A stretch of 64,000 nucleotides of DNA, from NCBI GenBank assembly GCA_011523945.1, contig WTFU01000017.1, positions 1 through 64,000 of the forward strand, in the 5' to 3' direction. Within the stretch, counting starts at the first letter, position 1. Every line of letters starts with the position of its first letter. Below are positions 63,047 through 64,000 of the stretch, piece after piece. Source of the stretch: Mariniblastus sp. Its GTDB lineage: Bacteria > Planctomycetota > Planctomycetia > Pirellulales > Pirellulaceae. The translations under genes and the position numbers were made by a program. The notes under the pieces were generated by a model that did not search any database, was not told the DNA's origin, and saw only the letters and a program-made list of their open reading frames with translations.

Positions 63047-64000
63047 ATGAATTTGAAGATGAACATGAGAACCCCGAACAATTCGAAAATCCTTTTGGTA
63101 GACGACGATAGGCATTTGTTGGAATCAATGGGTGCCTGGTTGACGGATCAGGGATTTCAGGTCTCTCTCGCGTCCAATGCCGAAATGGCACGCCAATGCT
63201 TAAATGAAACTACCTTTGATCTGGCATTACTCGATGTCCGAATTGGGCATGATGATGGATTCGAATTGCTTGCCGAGTGTAAAAAGCATCATCCAAACGT
63301 AGTGGTTGTTTTAATGACCGGCTATGCCACAGTTGATACGGGTATCGAAGCGATTCGTGCCGGTGCGTTTGATTTGGTGACGAAGCCCTTGATTGATGAG
63401 GAAATACTAATTTGCTTCGACCGCGCTTTATCACAGCAAAAAGTCATCGAGGAAAATGAGCAGTTAAAAACACAGTTAGATAAACGATTTGGTCGCCATA
63501 GCATCATTGGGAATGATCACCGGATGCAAAAGACGTTTGATATGGTCGATAACATCGCCGATACCAAAGCAACCGTGATGATTACCGGTGAAAGTGGAAC
63601 TGGAAAATCATTGATTGCCAGAGCGATCCATCAGCGATCCAGTCGGCGCAAGGCTCCTTTTGTTGAGGTGGCTTGCGGAGCGCTGCCTGACAATCTGTTA
63701 GAGAGCGAGCTGTTTGGACATGTAGCCGGTTCTTTTACTGGAGCAACTGGCAATAAGATTGGAAAATTCAAACAAGCCGACGGCGGAACAATATTTTTAG
63801 ATGAAATTGGGACAGCTTCACCGTCACTGCAGGTTAAGCTGTTGCGTGTTTTGCAAGAACTGGAATTTGAGCAGGTTGGCGGCACAGAAACATTTCGTGT
63901 AAATACTCGCATTATCTTAGCCACCAATGAAGACCTAGCGAAAGCAGTCGCCGAAGACCGTTTTCGACAGGATCTTTATTATCGAGTCAATGTAATTAAT
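63047..64000 (+). CDS. NtrC-family sigma-54-dependent response regulator (3' end outside window)
   Basis: The frame starts at ATG 63047 (others at 63059 and 63065) and runs off the window after 318 codons. The receiver domain has D-D-D-R near the start, the phosphosite D63 in L-L-D-V-R, T-G-Y in the switch region, and T-K-P. The AAA+ domain has Walker A G-E-S-G-T-G-K-S (from residue 181), the sigma-54 contact loop G-S-F-T-G-A (228-233, usually G-A-F-T-G-A), and Walker B T-I-F-L-D-E-I-G. It activates sigma-54 promoters when phosphorylated. The DNA-binding domain lies beyond the window. Confidence 0.93.
   Translation, partial: MNLKMNMRTPNNSKILLVDDDRHLLESMGAWLTDQGFQVSLASNAEMARQCLNETTFDLALLDVRIGHDDGFELLAECKKHHPNVVVVLMTGYATVDTGIEAIRAGAFDLVTKPLIDEEILICFDRALSQQKVIEENEQLKTQLDKRFGRHSIIGNDHRMQKTFDMVDNIADTKATVMITGESGTGKSLIARAIHQRSSRRKAPFVEVACGALPDNLLESELFGHVAGSFTGATGNKIGKFKQADGGTIFLDEIGTASPSLQVKLLRVLQELEFEQVGGTETFRVNTRIILATNEDLAKAVAEDRFRQDLYYRVNVIN

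Overview
The window is a piece of a planctomycete chromosome (Planctomycetota, most likely Pirellulales/Pirellulaceae-like; this is inferred from gene content, not from a marker gene). The signs are an SHD1-domain thioredoxin lipoprotein, PQQ-propeller/LamG giant proteins, a DUF1570 metalloprotease, a PEP-CTERM glycoside hydrolase, a type I sulfatase, a terpenoid-cyclase-fold protein with a haem c site, a DUF3472 protein and many secreted proteins known only from this phylum. I counted about 51 protein genes and one tRNA, on both strands, mostly as single genes or short operons. I see no phage, insertion sequence, CRISPR array or rRNA.

Layout. 1-6.2 kb: the end of an alpha/beta hydrolase, then a two-gene operon of a 1348-residue propeller/LamG protein and a membrane-anchored partner. 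6.2-7.7 kb: a GH10 xylanase with a PEP-CTERM tail on the minus strand. 8.0-14.9 kb: a plus-strand run with a LolCD/MacB-type ABC exporter pair, a tandem ModA-ModA binding protein, ModB, ModC, a ThiF/MoeB-like E1 enzyme and a cyclophilin-like lipoprotein, closed by a clear terminator. 15-25.8 kb: sulfatase, mercuric-reductase-like flavoenzyme, APC permease, DinB protein, IclR regulator, M1 peptidase, DUF3050 protein and a membrane methyltransferase. 26-33.8 kb: cupin, a probable selenoprotein thioredoxin, a giant MscS/MscK channel, a zincin/YkgJ fusion and a cyclase-fold haem protein. 34.3 kb: tRNA-Arg(TCG). 34.8-45 kb: FHA protein, inositol-phosphate synthase, aromatic/aspartate aminotransferase, a BECR-nuclease-like secreted protein, a double parvulin protein, two hypotheticals and an AGCS symporter. 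45.1-53.5 kb: an Fe-S assembly operon, sufR-sufC-sufB-sufD, then a cysteine desulfurase-MBL-rhodanese fusion, a Rieske protein, a SufT/MIP18 protein and a small unknown. 53.6-64 kb: DUF3472-EEP phosphoesterase, HPPD, OafA-type acyltransferase, a parvulin, an STN-like secreted protein, DUF1570 protein, and two divergent regulators (a NarL-type protein with an altered phosphosite and an NtrC-type protein cut by the window edge).

The most notable observation is at 26725-27924. A TlpA-type thioredoxin has an in-frame TGA exactly where the first redox cysteine should be (W-TGA-P-P-C). The frame stays open for 179 more codons that encode the rest of the thioredoxin fold plus an SHD1 domain. A 6-bp hairpin with a GGAC loop lies at the distance expected of a bacterial SECIS. 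I read this as a selenoprotein, with a nonsense mutation or sequencing error as the alternative. The second notable feature is the 801-residue three-domain sulfur-handling fusion inside the suf operon. The third is the pairing of a double ModA protein with two different ABC systems and an E1-like enzyme.
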